Assembly: GCA_016745315.1 (NCBI GenBank)
Contig: CP066886.1
Location: forward strand, 1,457,501-1,521,500
Direction: 5' to 3'
Length of the DNA stretch: 64,000 bases
DNA from: Arthrospira sp. PCC 9108
GTDB lineage: Bacteria; Cyanobacteriota; Cyanobacteriia; Cyanobacteriales; Microcoleaceae
Position 1 is the first letter of the stretch; each line of letters opens with the position of its first letter. The position numbers were made by a program, and so were the translations under genes. The notes beneath the pieces were generated by a model, which searched no databases, was not told the DNA's origin, and was given only the letters and a program-made list of their open reading frames with translations. Of this stretch, positions 8,494 through 18,660 are shown piece by piece.

Positions 8494-10470
8494 ATGGGAA
8501 AGGTCATTGGCATCGACTTAGGTACGACTAATAGTTGTGTGGCGGTTCTGGAGGGGGGTAAACCTGTAGTTATTTCCAGTTCAGAAGGGGGACGGACTAC
8601 ACCCAGTATTGTGGGTTTTGGTAAATATGGTGATCGCTTAATTGGTCAGCTTGGTAAACGACAGGCTGTGACTAATGCCGAGAATACCATCTTTAGCATT
8701 AAGCGATTTATTGGCAGGCGCTGGGAAGATACGGAAGTGGAGCGATCGCGAGTTCCCTATAAGTGCGTCCCTGGTAAAGATAACACAGTAGACGTAAAAA
8801 TTCGTGATCAGGTCTACACGCCGCAAGAAATATCGGCGATGGTGTTGCAAAAACTCAAAGAAGATGCCGAAGCCTATTTAGGGGAAACTATTGATCAAGC
8901 GGTGATTACAGTTCCGGCTTACTTCACAGATGCTCAACGCCACGCCACCAAGGACGCTGGAACCATTGCGGGTTTAAATGTGTTGCGTATCATCAACGAA
9001 CCCACGGCGGCAGCCCTATCTTATGGTTTAGATAAACAAGACCAAGATCAAACCATCCTGGTGTTTGACTTAGGGGGAGGCACTTTTGATGTATCTATCC
9101 TCCAGTTGGGAGATGGAATTTATGAGGTAAGATCGACATCTGGGAATAACCACCTAGGAGGGGATGACTTTGATAATTGCCTGGTGATGTGGATGGTAGA
9201 AACCTTTAAAAAACAAGAAGGGATTGATCTAATATCGGACAAAATGGCTCTGCAACGGATGCGTGAAGCAGCGGAAAAAGCGAAGATCGAACTTTCTAAT
9301 CGCAGCAAAACCTCGATTAATTTGCCATTCATCAGTGCTGATGATTCAGGACCAAAACACCTAGAACTAGAACTGAGTCGCTCGGAATTTGAAACTTTAG
9401 TGGCAGACTTGGTAAAAAGTACCCTCGGACCAGTAACCCAAGCGCTCAAAGATGCGGATTTAGAACCCCAGGAGATTGATAAAATCATTTTGGTGGGAGG
9501 TTCAACCAGAATTCCCGCAGTACAGCAAGCAATTAGTAAACATTTTGGCGATCGCAGTCCCGATCGCTCTGTTAACCCTGATGAAGCGGTAGCCCTAGGA
9601 GCAGCAATCCAAGCCGGGATTTTGGGAGGAGAAGTCAAAGACCTACTGCTTTTGGATGTCACCCCTTTGTCCCTGGGTTTAGAAACCCTAGGGGAAGTGT
9701 TCACCAAAATCATCGAACGCAATACTACCATTCCCACCAGTCGTTCCCAGATGTTCTCCACCGCCACCGACGGACAAACCTCTGTGGAAATTCATGTGCT
9801 GCAAGGGGAACGAGCCATGGTTAAAGATAACAAAAGCCTGGGTAAGTTCCTACTGACTGGCATTCCTCCGGCTAAACGGGGTGTGCCACAAATTGAGGTG
9901 TCTTTTGATATTGATGCTAATGGGATATTGAAAGTATCTGCTATAGATCGTGGCACAAGCCGAGAGCAAAGTATTCAAATCACCAATACCGGAGGACTGA
10001 GCGAGACGGAAATTGAGCGAATGCGACAGGAGGCAGAGCTTTACGCCGAGGAAGACGAAGCCCACAGACTGATTGCCGAGTTGAAAAATCAATCCCAGAC
10101 CCTGTTCTATAATTGTAAGGTGACATTAAAGAACAATGCCAAAGCAATTAGCAATGAACTTAAAGAGCGAACCCGAACGGAAGCAGCGGCTTTAAAGAAA
10201 GCAGTTAACGACCCCAAAATCTCTTTAGGGGATATGCAACGACAAGTTGAGAGTTTCCAAAATTTGCTCTATGAGCTAGGTTCTGCGGTTTATGCAGCAC
10301 ATGAGCACGGAGATTTGGAGAATGGGTCAGCGACTGAAGAACCCCAGATGCTAGACTCAGAAGAAGATGAAAGCACAGACTCTAACATGGACTCTGAAAT
10401 CGGCAATAGTGACGAGACAGAATCTAAAGAATTAGAGGGCTCTGAGAGCCAAAGTCTGGGTGGTTCATAG
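8494..10470 (+). CDS. dnaK: Chaperone DnaK (Hsp70)
   Basis: A 658-residue Hsp70 with the full N-terminal ATPase domain: GIDLGTTNS at residues 5-13, the phosphate-2 loop VFDLGGGTFDVS near 190, and the adenosine motif ILVGGSTRIPAV near 332. The linker DLLLLDVTPLSLG leads to the substrate-binding domain. The helical lid is followed by an acidic tail of about 50 residues rich in E, D and S. It binds exposed hydrophobic peptides with DnaJ and GrpE. Cyanobacteria carry several DnaK paralogues. The position directly after grpE matches the Synechocystis dnaK1 arrangement, but I do not assign the subclass. AGGAG lies 7 bases before the ATG. Confidence 0.96.
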   Translation: MGKVIGIDLGTTNSCVAVLEGGKPVVISSSEGGRTTPSIVGFGKYGDRLIGQLGKRQAVTNAENTIFSIKRFIGRRWEDTEVERSRVPYKCVPGKDNTVDVKIRDQVYTPQEISAMVLQKLKEDAEAYLGETIDQAVITVPAYFTDAQRHATKDAGTIAGLNVLRIINEPTAAALSYGLDKQDQDQTILVFDLGGGTFDVSILQLGDGIYEVRSTSGNNHLGGDDFDNCLVMWMVETFKKQEGIDLISDKMALQRMREAAEKAKIELSNRSKTSINLPFISADDSGPKHLELELSRSEFETLVADLVKSTLGPVTQALKDADLEPQEIDKIILVGGSTRIPAVQQAISKHFGDRSPDRSVNPDEAVALGAAIQAGILGGEVKDLLLLDVTPLSLGLETLGEVFTKIIERNTTIPTSRSQMFSTATDGQTSVEIHVLQGERAMVKDNKSLGKFLLTGIPPAKRGVPQIEVSFDIDANGILKVSAIDRGTSREQSIQITNTGGLSETEIERMRQEAELYAEEDEAHRLIAELKNQSQTLFYNCKVTLKNNAKAISNELKERTRTEAAALKKAVNDPKISLGDMQRQVESFQNLLYELGSAVYAAHEHGDLENGSATEEPQMLDSEEDESTDSNMDSEIGNSDETESKELEGSESQSLGGS

Positions 10471-10554
10471 AGATAAGTTGACCGCTAACGGTTAAATGGT
10501 CCCATTAAAGGTTGGGATGTGGGATGATGTAAAATAGGGGTTTCCCTAAACGGT

Positions 10555-10585
10555 GGGGTTGGTAGTTTATGCTTAATCCAACCCC
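10555..10585 (+). terminator. Hairpin between dnaK and dnaJ
   Basis: GGGGTTGG (10555-10562) pairs with CCAACCCC (10578-10585) around 15 bases. It is not followed by a clear T run. It lies 70 bp before dnaJ, in a 184-bp gap that may also hold a dnaJ promoter. Confidence 0.4.
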
Positions 10586-10654
10586 TAGTTAAGGAAAGAC
10601 CTAACTCTAGGTTTGTTCTGTAGTTTTAGTAATTAATTTTTAGAAAAAAGCTTT

Positions 10655-11785
10655 ATGGCAGGCGATTACTATGATGTCCTCGGTGTCTCCCGCGACGCAG
10701 ACAAGGAAGAAATTAAACGAGCTTACCGTCGTTTAGCTCGTAAATATCACCCGGATGTAAATAAAGAGCCGGGGGCTGAGGAAAGGTTTAAGGAAATTAA
10801 CCGCGCCTATGAGGTGCTTTCGGAACCGGAAATCCGCGCCCGTTATGATCGTTTTGGGGAAGCTGGGGTATCTGGTGCAGGTGCTGGAGGCTATGGTCAG
10901 GACTTTGGCGATAGTTTTGCTGATATCTTTGAAAGTTTTTTCAGTGGTTTTGGTGGGGGTATGGGCGGCCCTACGGCAGCCAGACGACGCACGGGACCCA
11001 CGCGAGGGGATGACCTGCGCTTAGATTTGCGCTTGGAGTTTAAAGAGGCTATTTTTGGCGGGGAAAAGGAAATCCGTATCCGTCACTTAGAAACCTGTGA
11101 GACTTGTAATGGGACGGGGGCGAAGCCGGGAACTTTTCCTAAAACTTGTTCTACCTGTGGGGGTAGTGGTCAAGTGCGACGGGCGACTCGTACTCCCTTT
11201 GGTAGCTTTACTCAGGTTTCGGTTTGTCCTACCTGTAATGGTACTGGACAGATGATTGAGGAAAAATGCGTCAGTTGTGGTGGAGAAGGCCTGAAAGAGG
11301 TAACTAAAAAGCTGAAAATTACAATTCCGGCTGGGGTAGATAATGGCACGCGGTTGCGGGTATCTAATGAGGGGGATTCGGGAAAACGAGGTGGCCCGGC
11401 GGGGGATTTGTATGTATTTCTGTCGGTGGACTCAACACCGAATTTCAAACGTGATGGTATTAATGTCCTGTCAGATGTGAAAATCTCTTACCTGCAAGCG
11501 ATTTTAGGCTGCACTTTGGAGGTGGAAACGGTTCAGGGTACGACTTCTTTAACTATTCCGGCGGGGACACAACCGAATACGGTGCTGACTCTGGAAAATC
11601 AGGGTGTCCCTCGTTTGGGAAATCCGGTGAGTCGGGGAGATCACTTGATTACAATTTTGATTGATATTCCTACCCGGATTACTAATGAGGAGCGAGAACT
11701 TTTGGAACAGTTGGCCCAAATTAAGGGAGAACGTACCGGAAAAGGAGGCCTGGAAGGGTTCCTTGGTAATTTGTTCCAAAAGTAA
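10655..11785 (+). CDS. dnaJ: Chaperone DnaJ (Hsp40)
   Basis: A 376-residue class I DnaJ. The J domain (residues 1-70) carries the HPD motif in KYHPDVNK. A Gly-rich linker (about 75-110) follows, then a zinc-binding central domain with four CxxCxGxG-type repeats (CETCNGTG, CSTCGGSG, CPTCNGTG, CVSCGGEG) and the C-terminal beta-sandwich substrate domains. It stimulates DnaK's ATPase and delivers substrates. It completes the grpE-dnaK-dnaJ set and lies only 50 bp before the TusA-like gene, which may be co-transcribed. Confidence 0.96.
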   Translation: MAGDYYDVLGVSRDADKEEIKRAYRRLARKYHPDVNKEPGAEERFKEINRAYEVLSEPEIRARYDRFGEAGVSGAGAGGYGQDFGDSFADIFESFFSGFGGGMGGPTAARRRTGPTRGDDLRLDLRLEFKEAIFGGEKEIRIRHLETCETCNGTGAKPGTFPKTCSTCGGSGQVRRATRTPFGSFTQVSVCPTCNGTGQMIEEKCVSCGGEGLKEVTKKLKITIPAGVDNGTRLRVSNEGDSGKRGGPAGDLYVFLSVDSTPNFKRDGINVLSDVKISYLQAILGCTLEVETVQGTTSLTIPAGTQPNTVLTLENQGVPRLGNPVSRGDHLITILIDIPTRITNEERELLEQLAQIKGERTGKGGLEGFLGNLFQK

Positions 11786-11835
11786 AACATTCGATTGATG
11801 GCTTGGATTGATTGTTCCTTTTGTGTGAAGAGTCT

Positions 11836-12096
11836 ATGACTGGTTCAGATACTTATTCGGCTGATGCTAAACTTGATTTGCGCGGCACCCCCTGTCCGAT
11901 TAATTTTGTGCGGACTAAGTTGCGTCTGCAACAAATGACACCGGGGACTTTGCTGGAGGTGTGGTTAGATGGCGGCGAACCTATTGAACAGGTTCCTGAT
12001 AGCTTGGTGATGGAAGGATATGCTATTGAGGAGGTTTGCGATCGCGGAGAGTTTTTTGCGATTATGGTTCGTTGTCCGCCTGTGAAGAGTTTATGA
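11836..12096 (+). CDS. TusA-family sulfur carrier-like protein
   Basis: An 86-residue protein of the SirA/TusA/YedF fold. It has the family signature LDLRGTPCPINFVRTK near the N-terminus, with the conserved CP motif whose cysteine carries sulfur as a persulfide in TusA. The rest matches the beta-alpha-beta-alpha-beta-beta length of the family. The ATG at 11836 is preferred; the frame can be extended to a TTG at 11812, which adds eight residues that are not family-like. The stop codon overlaps the rsgA start (ATGA at 12093-12096), so the two are translationally coupled. Its role here (tRNA thiolation or another sulfur transfer) is inference. Confidence 0.85.
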   Translation: MTGSDTYSADAKLDLRGTPCPINFVRTKLRLQQMTPGTLLEVWLDGGEPIEQVPDSLVMEGYAIEEVCDRGEFFAIMVRCPPVKSL

Positions 12097-13313
12097 CGGC
12101 TGATCGCATAATGGGAACGGTAGTTGCTGGTCAGGCTAATTTTTATCAGGTTTGCCTGAGTCCTGACCAGTCTCCGTCCGGGAATGGGGCCGGGGGGGAA
12201 GCTAAACCTATAACTTTGCTTTGTACCTGTCGCGCTCGTTTAAAGAAAATTGGTCAGAAGGTGATGGTGGGCGATCGCGTGGTGGTCTCCTGTCCAGACT
12301 GGCAGGGGGGTACAGGGGTGATTTCTGAGATTTTACCCCGTAAAACTGAGCTGGCGCGCCCTAGTATTGCTAATGCAGACCATTTATTATTGGTGTTTGC
12401 AGTGGCTGAACCAGACCCAGATCCGGTGACTCTCAGCCGCTTTCTACTCAAGGCGGAGTCTACTGGGTTGGAGGTGAGTTTGTGCTTTAATAAGTGCGAT
12501 TTACTGCCCCCTGATAGCCTCCGAGAATGGTACGATCGCATGAGAGGGTGGGGATATGACCCTTTGATGATTAGTGTCTATCATGGGGTTGAATATCGCT
12601 TTGAGGGCGATCGCATGGAAATTTCGCCGACTCTGAATTTATCATCAAATTCGGCTGGGTTGGACAAACCCGGTTTCGGGGAAAGTTCGCCTTCCCTCAC
12701 TAGAGATGGTGATAGAAACCTGGTTTCTGGCACTGCTAATTCTCTGCTGGATCGCTTGCGCCTGAAAACTACGGCTATTTCTGGTCCGTCTGGTGTGGGG
12801 AAGTCTAGTTTGATTAATAAACTGATTCCTAATAGTCATTTGCGGGTGGGGGAAGTGTCGGGAAAATTGGGGCGAGGACGGCATACTACCCGCCATGTGG
12901 AATTGTTTGAATTACATAACGGGGGTTTCCTGGCTGATACTCCGGGGTTTAATCAACCGGAATTGCAATGTGACCCTCACCAGTTGGGTAATTATTTCCC
13001 GGAAATTCGCGATCGCTTAACTAAGGGTAAGTGTCAATTTGATGATTGTTTGCACCGCGAAGAACCATCATGTGTGGTGCGTGGAGACTGGGAAAGATAC
13101 CCCCAATATCTCCATTTTCTTGAGGAGGCGATCGAGGCTTGGGAAACGTCTCAACATCAACCACTAGAGGAGGATCGCCTCAAATCTAAAAGTAAATCTG
13201 GAGGGGGAAAACAATATGAACCTAAATTGCAGTCTAAAAAATATCGCCGATCTTCCCGTCGCTTAGAACACCAAAATTTACAACAACTTTGTGAAGATTT
13301 GGATGAGGTCTAA
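12093..13313 (+). CDS. rsgA: Ribosome small-subunit GTPase RsgA
   Basis: A 406-residue circularly permuted GTPase that checks maturation of the 30S subunit. Domain order is diagnostic: an N-terminal OB fold, then G4 (NKCD) before G1 (GPSGVGKSSLINKL) and G3 (DTPGF). A C-terminal zinc finger (CQFDDCLHREEPSC) and a basic tail follow. An insertion of about 45 low-complexity residues between the G4/G5 region and G1 (SPTLNLSSNSAG onward) is unusual. The ATG at 12093 overlaps the stop of the TusA-like gene. A longer in-frame TTG start at 12036 would lie inside that gene and is unlikely. Confidence 0.93.
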   Translation: MTADRIMGTVVAGQANFYQVCLSPDQSPSGNGAGGEAKPITLLCTCRARLKKIGQKVMVGDRVVVSCPDWQGGTGVISEILPRKTELARPSIANADHLLLVFAVAEPDPDPVTLSRFLLKAESTGLEVSLCFNKCDLLPPDSLREWYDRMRGWGYDPLMISVYHGVEYRFEGDRMEISPTLNLSSNSAGLDKPGFGESSPSLTRDGDRNLVSGTANSLLDRLRLKTTAISGPSGVGKSSLINKLIPNSHLRVGEVSGKLGRGRHTTRHVELFELHNGGFLADTPGFNQPELQCDPHQLGNYFPEIRDRLTKGKCQFDDCLHREEPSCVVRGDWERYPQYLHFLEEAIEAWETSQHQPLEEDRLKSKSKSGGGKQYEPKLQSKKYRRSSRRLEHQNLQQLCEDLDEV

Positions 13314-13346
13314 AACAACTTATCTATTAAATGGAGTAGCCGAGCC

Positions 13347-13712
13347 ATGTCAGATTCTCCAACTACTACAGGCGCAATAACCACCGGATTAGTGATTGGT
13401 TTATTGTTTATGGGGGGCTTTTTTTTGGTAGGCTATTCGCTGCCATTTAGTCTGCTGTGTAGCTTTTTGGGTGGTGTATCTACTTATCAATTAATAACTT
13501 GGTGGCATATAGACTCTCTGCCAAAGATTGAGGAGTCTAATTCCTCGAACCCAGAAGTTGGCAAGGTGTACAAGTCGATTCATAAATTTTTGTTTAAATC
13601 TCAGTATAATAAACAATCAAAAAAACTTGCCAATGAGCCAGTTTCTAAAGGTCCTGTGTCTCTGATGGGATGGGTTTTAAAAGAACATTCCAAACGCAAT
13701 ACAGATAATTAA
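13347..13712 (+). CDS. Small two-helix membrane protein, function unknown
   Basis: A 121-residue protein with two adjacent hydrophobic segments (about residues 12-32 and 34-50) and a hydrophilic, Lys-rich C-terminal half of about 70 residues. I do not recognise the family. It starts 33 bp after rsgA on the same strand and is closed by a strong terminator, so it is probably the last gene of the dnaJ-tusA-rsgA transcript. Confidence 0.65.
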   Translation: MSDSPTTTGAITTGLVIGLLFMGGFFLVGYSLPFSLLCSFLGGVSTYQLITWWHIDSLPKIEESNSSNPEVGKVYKSIHKFLFKSQYNKQSKKLANEPVSKGPVSLMGWVLKEHSKRNTDN

Positions 13713-13722
13713 TCATCAGGAG

Positions 13723-13765
13723 AAACCGGGTTTTTGGGTTGCTATGGCAGGAAAAACCCGGTTTT
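13723..13765. terminator. Bidirectional terminator between converging transcripts
   Basis: The arm AAACCGGGTTTTT (13723-13735) pairs with AAAAACCCGGTTT (13752-13764) around about 16 bases. It has A and T runs on both sides, so it can work on both strands. It separates the rsgA transcript from the converging narB transcript. The AAACCGGGTTT core also appears at 43749 and looks like a dispersed repeat. Confidence 0.8.
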
Positions 13766-13799
13766 AATGATTAATCATGTACCCTCCCAGCGGAGGTAT

Positions 13800-16009
13800 T
13801 TAGACGGGAATAGTTGGGTTGAGTTGTTGTTGGTTAGGTTGGGTTTGTGAAGTTGGTAATAATTCGGGGTTAACTATTGATAATTGTACGGCACAGGCTT
13901 TTAATTCGGGTTGTTTAGACTCCGGACAACATTGAGGGTGAGTCATGGCGTTGGCTTCGGTATTATCTCCCCATAAAGCGCCCCAGTGCATGGGTACAAA
14001 TACAGTTCCCGGAACGATCGCTTTAGTAATTTGAGCGGGAAAATAAGCCTTTCCACGGCGCGATCGCACTTGCACTAAATTACCGGATTCAATGCCTAAT
14101 TTATGGGCATCTTTGGGGTGAATTTCAATAAAAGGAGCGGGGTGCATTTTGCGGATTTTCTCAATTCTCCCGGTGCGGGTTTGAGTGTGCCAATGACCGT
14201 ATAATCTCCCGGTTGTCAACACTAAAGGATAGTCAGGATCTGGGGGTTCAGCTAATCCTTTGGAGTAATAAGCGCCAAATTGTGCGCGACCGTCTGGGGT
14301 ATTAAATCGTAAATCAGTATATAAACGTTTCGGGGTGCGATTAATTTCGGTTTCGGTCTCAGGACAAGGCGATTGAATAGGACCAGAAACCATTAAACGA
14401 TCATGACTCAACCCGGATAAATCGCAGGGACGGTTACGAGTTAAGCGGACAAATTCCTGGTAAACTTGAGCGGAATTAGCGAAATTAAATTGTTTGTGAA
14501 AGCCTAACCTGCGCCCTACTTCGGCGAAAATTTCCCAGTCGGGTTTAGCTTGTCCTATGGGGTCACGAAAAGCTGGACATAGAGTAACGACCCGTTCGGA
14601 ATTAGTCATAGTCCCGGTTTTTTCTCCCCACTGGGCGGCGGGTAGTAAAATATGGGCATATTGGGAGGTTTCCGTAGGATAATAAGCGTCCTGATAAATG
14701 GTAAAAGGCGATCGCATTAAAGCAGCTTTAGTCCTTTCTAAATCGGGCATACTGACTGCTGGATTAGTCGCCGCCACCCATAATAACCCGACGTTACCAG
14801 TTTCTAAGCCAGTAATCATTTCCCAAGCATTCAAACCTACTTGGTCAGAAATCTGACCGGGTTCTAGTTCCCAAGATTCCTCAATTTCTCTTCGGTGTTC
14901 GGGATTTTTTACAACTCGATAACCGGGCAAAATATGGGCAAGTCCTCCGGCTTCTCTACCTCCCATAGCATTGGGTTGACCTGTTAAAGAAAAGGGACCC
15001 GCCCCAGGTTTACCAATATTTCCAGTCATCAAATGAAGATTAATCAGAGTCCGCACTTTGGCAGTTCCTTCGGAGGACTGATTGATGCCCATTGACCACA
15101 TAGATAAAACCCGTTTAGACTCACCCCACCACCTAGCGGCTAGTTCAAGATCATCAAGACGAATACCACAGGTTCTGGCTACCAATTCGGGGGATAAGAT
15201 TGGATTACCTGCATATAATCAGGGAATCCTTTGGTACATTCATCAATAAATAAAGAATCTATAAAACCCCAACGCATTAAGAGGTTGGCTATACCATTAA
15301 GTAGGTCAATATCGGTGCCGGGACGGATGGCTAAATGTAGGTCTGCGGCTTCAGCGGTTTGGGTGCAGCGGGGGTCAACCACAATCATTTTGACTTGGCG
15401 ATTTTTCTTATGGTGAACCCGCAAACGATTAAAAACGATGGGGTGACATTCAGCGGTATTAGTACCGATTAAAAAGGCACAGTCGGTTTTTTCTAGGTCG
15501 TCATAACAACAGGGGGGACCGTCTGAACCGAAACTTTTGATATAACCGGACACGGCGGAAGACATACAAAGGCGGGAATTGGCATCAAAATTATTGGTTC
15601 CCAAACAGCCTTTAATTAGCTTTTGGGCGATGTAATAGTCTTCGGTTTGGAATTGACCTGAACCATACATACAGATGGCATCAGCGCCCATAGTATTGCG
15701 GACGGTTTGAATGCGGTTGACAATAAGGTTATAGGCTTCATCCCAGGTGGCGCGGCGAAAGGGTTGATCGAGGGTGTCTCGGATCATGGGATATTTGAGG
15801 CGATTTTTGTCTATGGCTTCGGCAATTGTTGCACCTTTTACGCAAACTTTACCGAGACTTGAGGGGTGAGTGCGATCGCCTCTAACTTGCCAAATTGGAT
15901 TTCCGAGTGAGTCTCTATTTGTGGCTTTTCCTGGTTGGGCGGGGGGTAAAACTTCTAAGCCGCAACCAACACCGCAGTAAGGACAGAGAGTTTTTGTCGA
16001 TTGAGTCAT
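13800..16009 (-). pseudogene. narB: Assimilatory nitrate reductase NarB, split by a one-base frameshift
   Basis: A molybdopterin oxidoreductase of the cyanobacterial ferredoxin-nitrate reductase type. The N-terminal part (15179-16009) holds the 4Fe-4S cluster motif CPYCGVGCGLEV and GKVCVKG. The C-terminal part (13800 to about 15190) holds the rest of the Mo-bis-MGD domains and the molydopterin-binding C-terminus (LVLTTGRLYGHWHTQTRTGR). The two frames meet at a run of five G (15189-15193 on the plus strand). One more base would turn SYPPNW-stop into SYPPELVARTCG and give a single protein of about 736 residues, the normal NarB length. Either the gene is newly broken or the base was lost in sequencing. 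It follows nrtP in one minus-strand unit. Confidence 0.9.
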
Positions 16010-16212
16010 TTTAGATTAATGGGTGGTAATTGTGGCAGTTTTTATTATAGGAGATCAGCCACCTATTGGCTGGCAATTGCGGGGGGAGTTGACTGTGATT
16101 AATTGTCTGCTAAAATCAGCCAATTAATTAATCAATCCACCCCAACCGGAAGTTAATCACCGTAACCACGGAGGATAGTCATCTGGGAAGGATAGGGAAT
16201 TATTGTCGGTTC

Positions 16213-16255
16213 AGGGGCGAGTAGCTAATTTAATGCTAGTGAATAACCCGCCCCT
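16213..16255 (-). terminator. Hairpin after nrtP
   Basis: AGGGGCG (16213-16219) pairs with CGCCCCT (16249-16255), just downstream of the nrtP stop in the 255-bp gap before narB. There is no T run, so it probably stabilises the nrtP mRNA end or lowers read-through into narB. Confidence 0.4.
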
Positions 16256-16264
16256 ATTTGGGAG

Positions 16265-17767
16265 TTATTTAGCGACAGGGATCAGGTCTTCGTTGGTTTG
16301 TAATTCTCCTTCATGATGTTCGGCAAAAGATCCTTGAGGTTCTTTGAGGAAAAACCAACAGATGAAAGCGACAATCATGCTAGTTACTCCTAACATCTCG
16401 AAGAAAATTCGGTTGCCAATATCACCTTGTGGAAATAGGCTAAATAGTGTTAGATAAACGACTGCGCCGACATTTCCATAAGCGCCGACATTTCCGGCAA
16501 TTTGTCCAGTGACACGACGTTTAATGAGGGGAACGATCGCAAAACTTGAACCTTCCCCGGCTTGTACAAAGAATGAACAAGTCATGGTTAAAAGTACGGC
16601 GACAGGTAGCAACCAACCACCATGAACTCGACCCATAATTAAATAAGCAAATGCCATTCCCGCTGTCAGAGCTGCCATGGTATTTTTACGGCTACCTAAT
16701 TTATCAGAAATTAGACCTCCACCAGGGCGAGACATTAGGTTCATGAAAGCATAACTAGCAGCTATCATTCCAGCGGCTGGTTTACTGAGTCCGAAAGTCC
16801 CCTCAAAGAAAGCGGGAAGCATTGACACCACAGCTAATTCTGAGCCAAAGTTGACAAAATAGGTCAATTCCAAAATAGCAACTTGGGAAAAATTGTAACG
16901 GTCTGCGGGGGGATAGTGTTTTTGACCAAGGATTAATTCTTTATTAGCTTCCCAGCAGTTATAACCTTGGAAAAGGTATAAACCGAATAAGGCTACCCAG
17001 ACGATATAAAGTTGAGGTTGGGTCAAGAAACCCACTTTACTTAAACGCCAAGCTAGGATACCCAAAACACCAACTAGGGGAATATTCATAATCATCAAAA
17101 ACCAGAAGTCTTTGGGGGTGGTAACTTCTAAGCCTCTGGCGCGTTGGGGTTTGTGATAGACTTTTCCGGGGGGGGTATCTTGGACATTAAAGAAGTAGAA
17201 AGCACCATACACAGCGGCGATAATTCCTGTTAATGCTACGGCTACTCGCCAGTTAATTACGCCGCCAGAACCGAAGGTTAAAATGGCTGCTAGAGTGGGT
17301 AAGCTAAAGGCGGCAGCGGCGGAACCAAAATTACCCCAACCGCCATAAATTCCCTCGGCTAAACCGATTTCTTTGGGGGGGAACCATTCGGCTACCATGC
17401 GGATACCAATTACAAATCCTGCACCAACTATGCTGAGGGCTAAACGGGAAATTACTAATTGATTAAAGTTTTGGGCTAAGGCAAATGCTGTACAGGGAAT
17501 TGCTGCATAAATTAGCAGTAATGAGTAGGTGATTCTGGGGCCGTATTTGTCTAGCAGCATCCCAATAATAATCCGGGCGGGAACTGTGAGGGCGACATTA
17601 CAAATGGCGAGGGTACGAATTTGACTTATTTCTAAGCCCATATCCTCTTGAATTGCTGTGGCTAAAGGCGCGAAATTGAACCAGACTACAAAGGAGAGAA
17701 AGAAGGCGAACCAGGTTAGGTGTAGGATTTTGTATCGGCCTTTTAAAGACCATAATTCGGTTAGCAT
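16265..17767 (-). CDS. nrtP: Nitrate/nitrite permease, major facilitator type
   Basis: A 500-residue MFS transporter with 12 predicted membrane helices and the NNP-family features: a helix-1 FxxFxxWF-type region (FFLSFVVWFNFAPL), the glycine-rich motif in helix 5 (GGWGNFGSAAAAFSLP) and its partner in helix 11 (GNVGAYGNVGAVVYL). It imports nitrate and nitrite. It is the single-protein alternative to the NrtABCD ABC transporter, typical of marine and alkaliphilic cyanobacteria. A hydrophilic insert lies between helices 6 and 7 (TPPGKVYHKPQRARG onward). It lies between the 173-aa protein gene and narB on the same strand, all behind the NtcA-type promoter at 18661-18702. Confidence 0.93.
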   Translation of the reverse strand: MLTELWSLKGRYKILHLTWFAFFLSFVVWFNFAPLATAIQEDMGLEISQIRTLAICNVALTVPARIIIGMLLDKYGPRITYSLLLIYAAIPCTAFALAQNFNQLVISRLALSIVGAGFVIGIRMVAEWFPPKEIGLAEGIYGGWGNFGSAAAAFSLPTLAAILTFGSGGVINWRVAVALTGIIAAVYGAFYFFNVQDTPPGKVYHKPQRARGLEVTTPKDFWFLMIMNIPLVGVLGILAWRLSKVGFLTQPQLYIVWVALFGLYLFQGYNCWEANKELILGQKHYPPADRYNFSQVAILELTYFVNFGSELAVVSMLPAFFEGTFGLSKPAAGMIAASYAFMNLMSRPGGGLISDKLGSRKNTMAALTAGMAFAYLIMGRVHGGWLLPVAVLLTMTCSFFVQAGEGSSFAIVPLIKRRVTGQIAGNVGAYGNVGAVVYLTLFSLFPQGDIGNRIFFEMLGVTSMIVAFICWFFLKEPQGSFAEHHEGELQTNEDLIPVAK

Positions 17768-17877
17768 TTTGATTAAATGGTGGTGGGTTAAACAACAGGG
17801 GGAATTAGCTTGAGTGATGACTGAATAAGTTGGGCCTAATTACTCAATCCTAAATCCAGGTAATTGATGAGGGAATA

Positions 17878-18399
17878 TTATTCGGCAACCCAAGGGTTAA
17901 CTTGTAGACTGCCACTGGGGGCCATGACTACGAGAAATTCAGCCTGGGGTTGGTCGGAGGTGGTGGCTTGACTTAATTGGGGAATGGGGGTCTGATTAAG
18001 ATATTTGGCGGCGGCGGGGTTGATGGTTTTGTATTGGGCGATCGCACCTGTTTGATTGACTGAGACCTGATAAACTAGGTTCTCGGTAAAGGTGGGGTAC
18101 TGTTGCCAGTTTTGGTCAATTTGGGTGTATAATTGGCTGGTTAGCTGGGCGATCGCATTCGGATCGGTTATGGGGGTTACGGTGGCGGCTACTGTTGGGG
18201 TTTCTACGGTTTCTGGGACAACTTCGACAGCAGTTACAATGGTTTCGGCTTGGGGTTGCTGTTGTGCGTAATGGTTGGATAGTAGTTGCTGCCAACTGTT
18301 GATGTAAAATCCTGAAAAGGCAATTAAACCAATTACTGATCCGATTTTGAGACCGACAGAAGAGGTTAATGAGTTGGGGGTGGTTTGAATGGATGTCAT
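17878..18399 (-). CDS. Membrane-anchored protein of the nitrate operon, function unknown
   Basis: A 173-residue protein with one N-terminal hydrophobic segment (about residues 18-35), a Gln/Thr/Val/Pro-rich spacer (about 40-80), and a C-terminal domain of about 90 residues (from PNAIAQLTSQLYTQIDQNW) ending in a short beta-rich segment. The topology suggests a periplasmic or lumenal domain on a single anchor. I do not recognise the family. It is the first gene after the NtcA-type promoter, 110 bp before nrtP, so a role in nitrate uptake or its control is a reasonable inference. Confidence 0.65.
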   Translation of the reverse strand: MTSIQTTPNSLTSSVGLKIGSVIGLIAFSGFYINSWQQLLSNHYAQQQPQAETIVTAVEVVPETVETPTVAATVTPITDPNAIAQLTSQLYTQIDQNWQQYPTFTENLVYQVSVNQTGAIAQYKTINPAAAKYLNQTPIPQLSQATTSDQPQAEFLVVMAPSGSLQVNPWVAE

Positions 18400-18660
18400 G
18401 GGGATTTTCTGATAGTAAAGTTGACTAGCACGGGGCTACATTTCCCTAGGTTGATGAGCGATCGCCTCTTGATTTGATAATAACTTTTATGGCTTGGGCT
18501 ATATCAAAAACTAGGATAAGCACATCAAAACTAGCCATAAATTTAGGATAACTGTATAAACAGCAACCTATATATAGGTGATTGGGGGAATGAGATCCGC
18601 AAATTTAACTACTCCTAAAGCCGCCGAAAATTTGAGCGATGACTTTAAGAATTAATCAGT

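Noticed and set aside
9120..9767. A 215-codon minus-strand frame inside dnaK
   Set aside because: It is the complement of a strongly conserved gene; no independent support.
16010..16264. A second NtcA site directly before narB
   Set aside because: No GTAN8TAC with a well-spaced -10 box was seen in this gap; narB is best explained as the last gene of the upstream unit.
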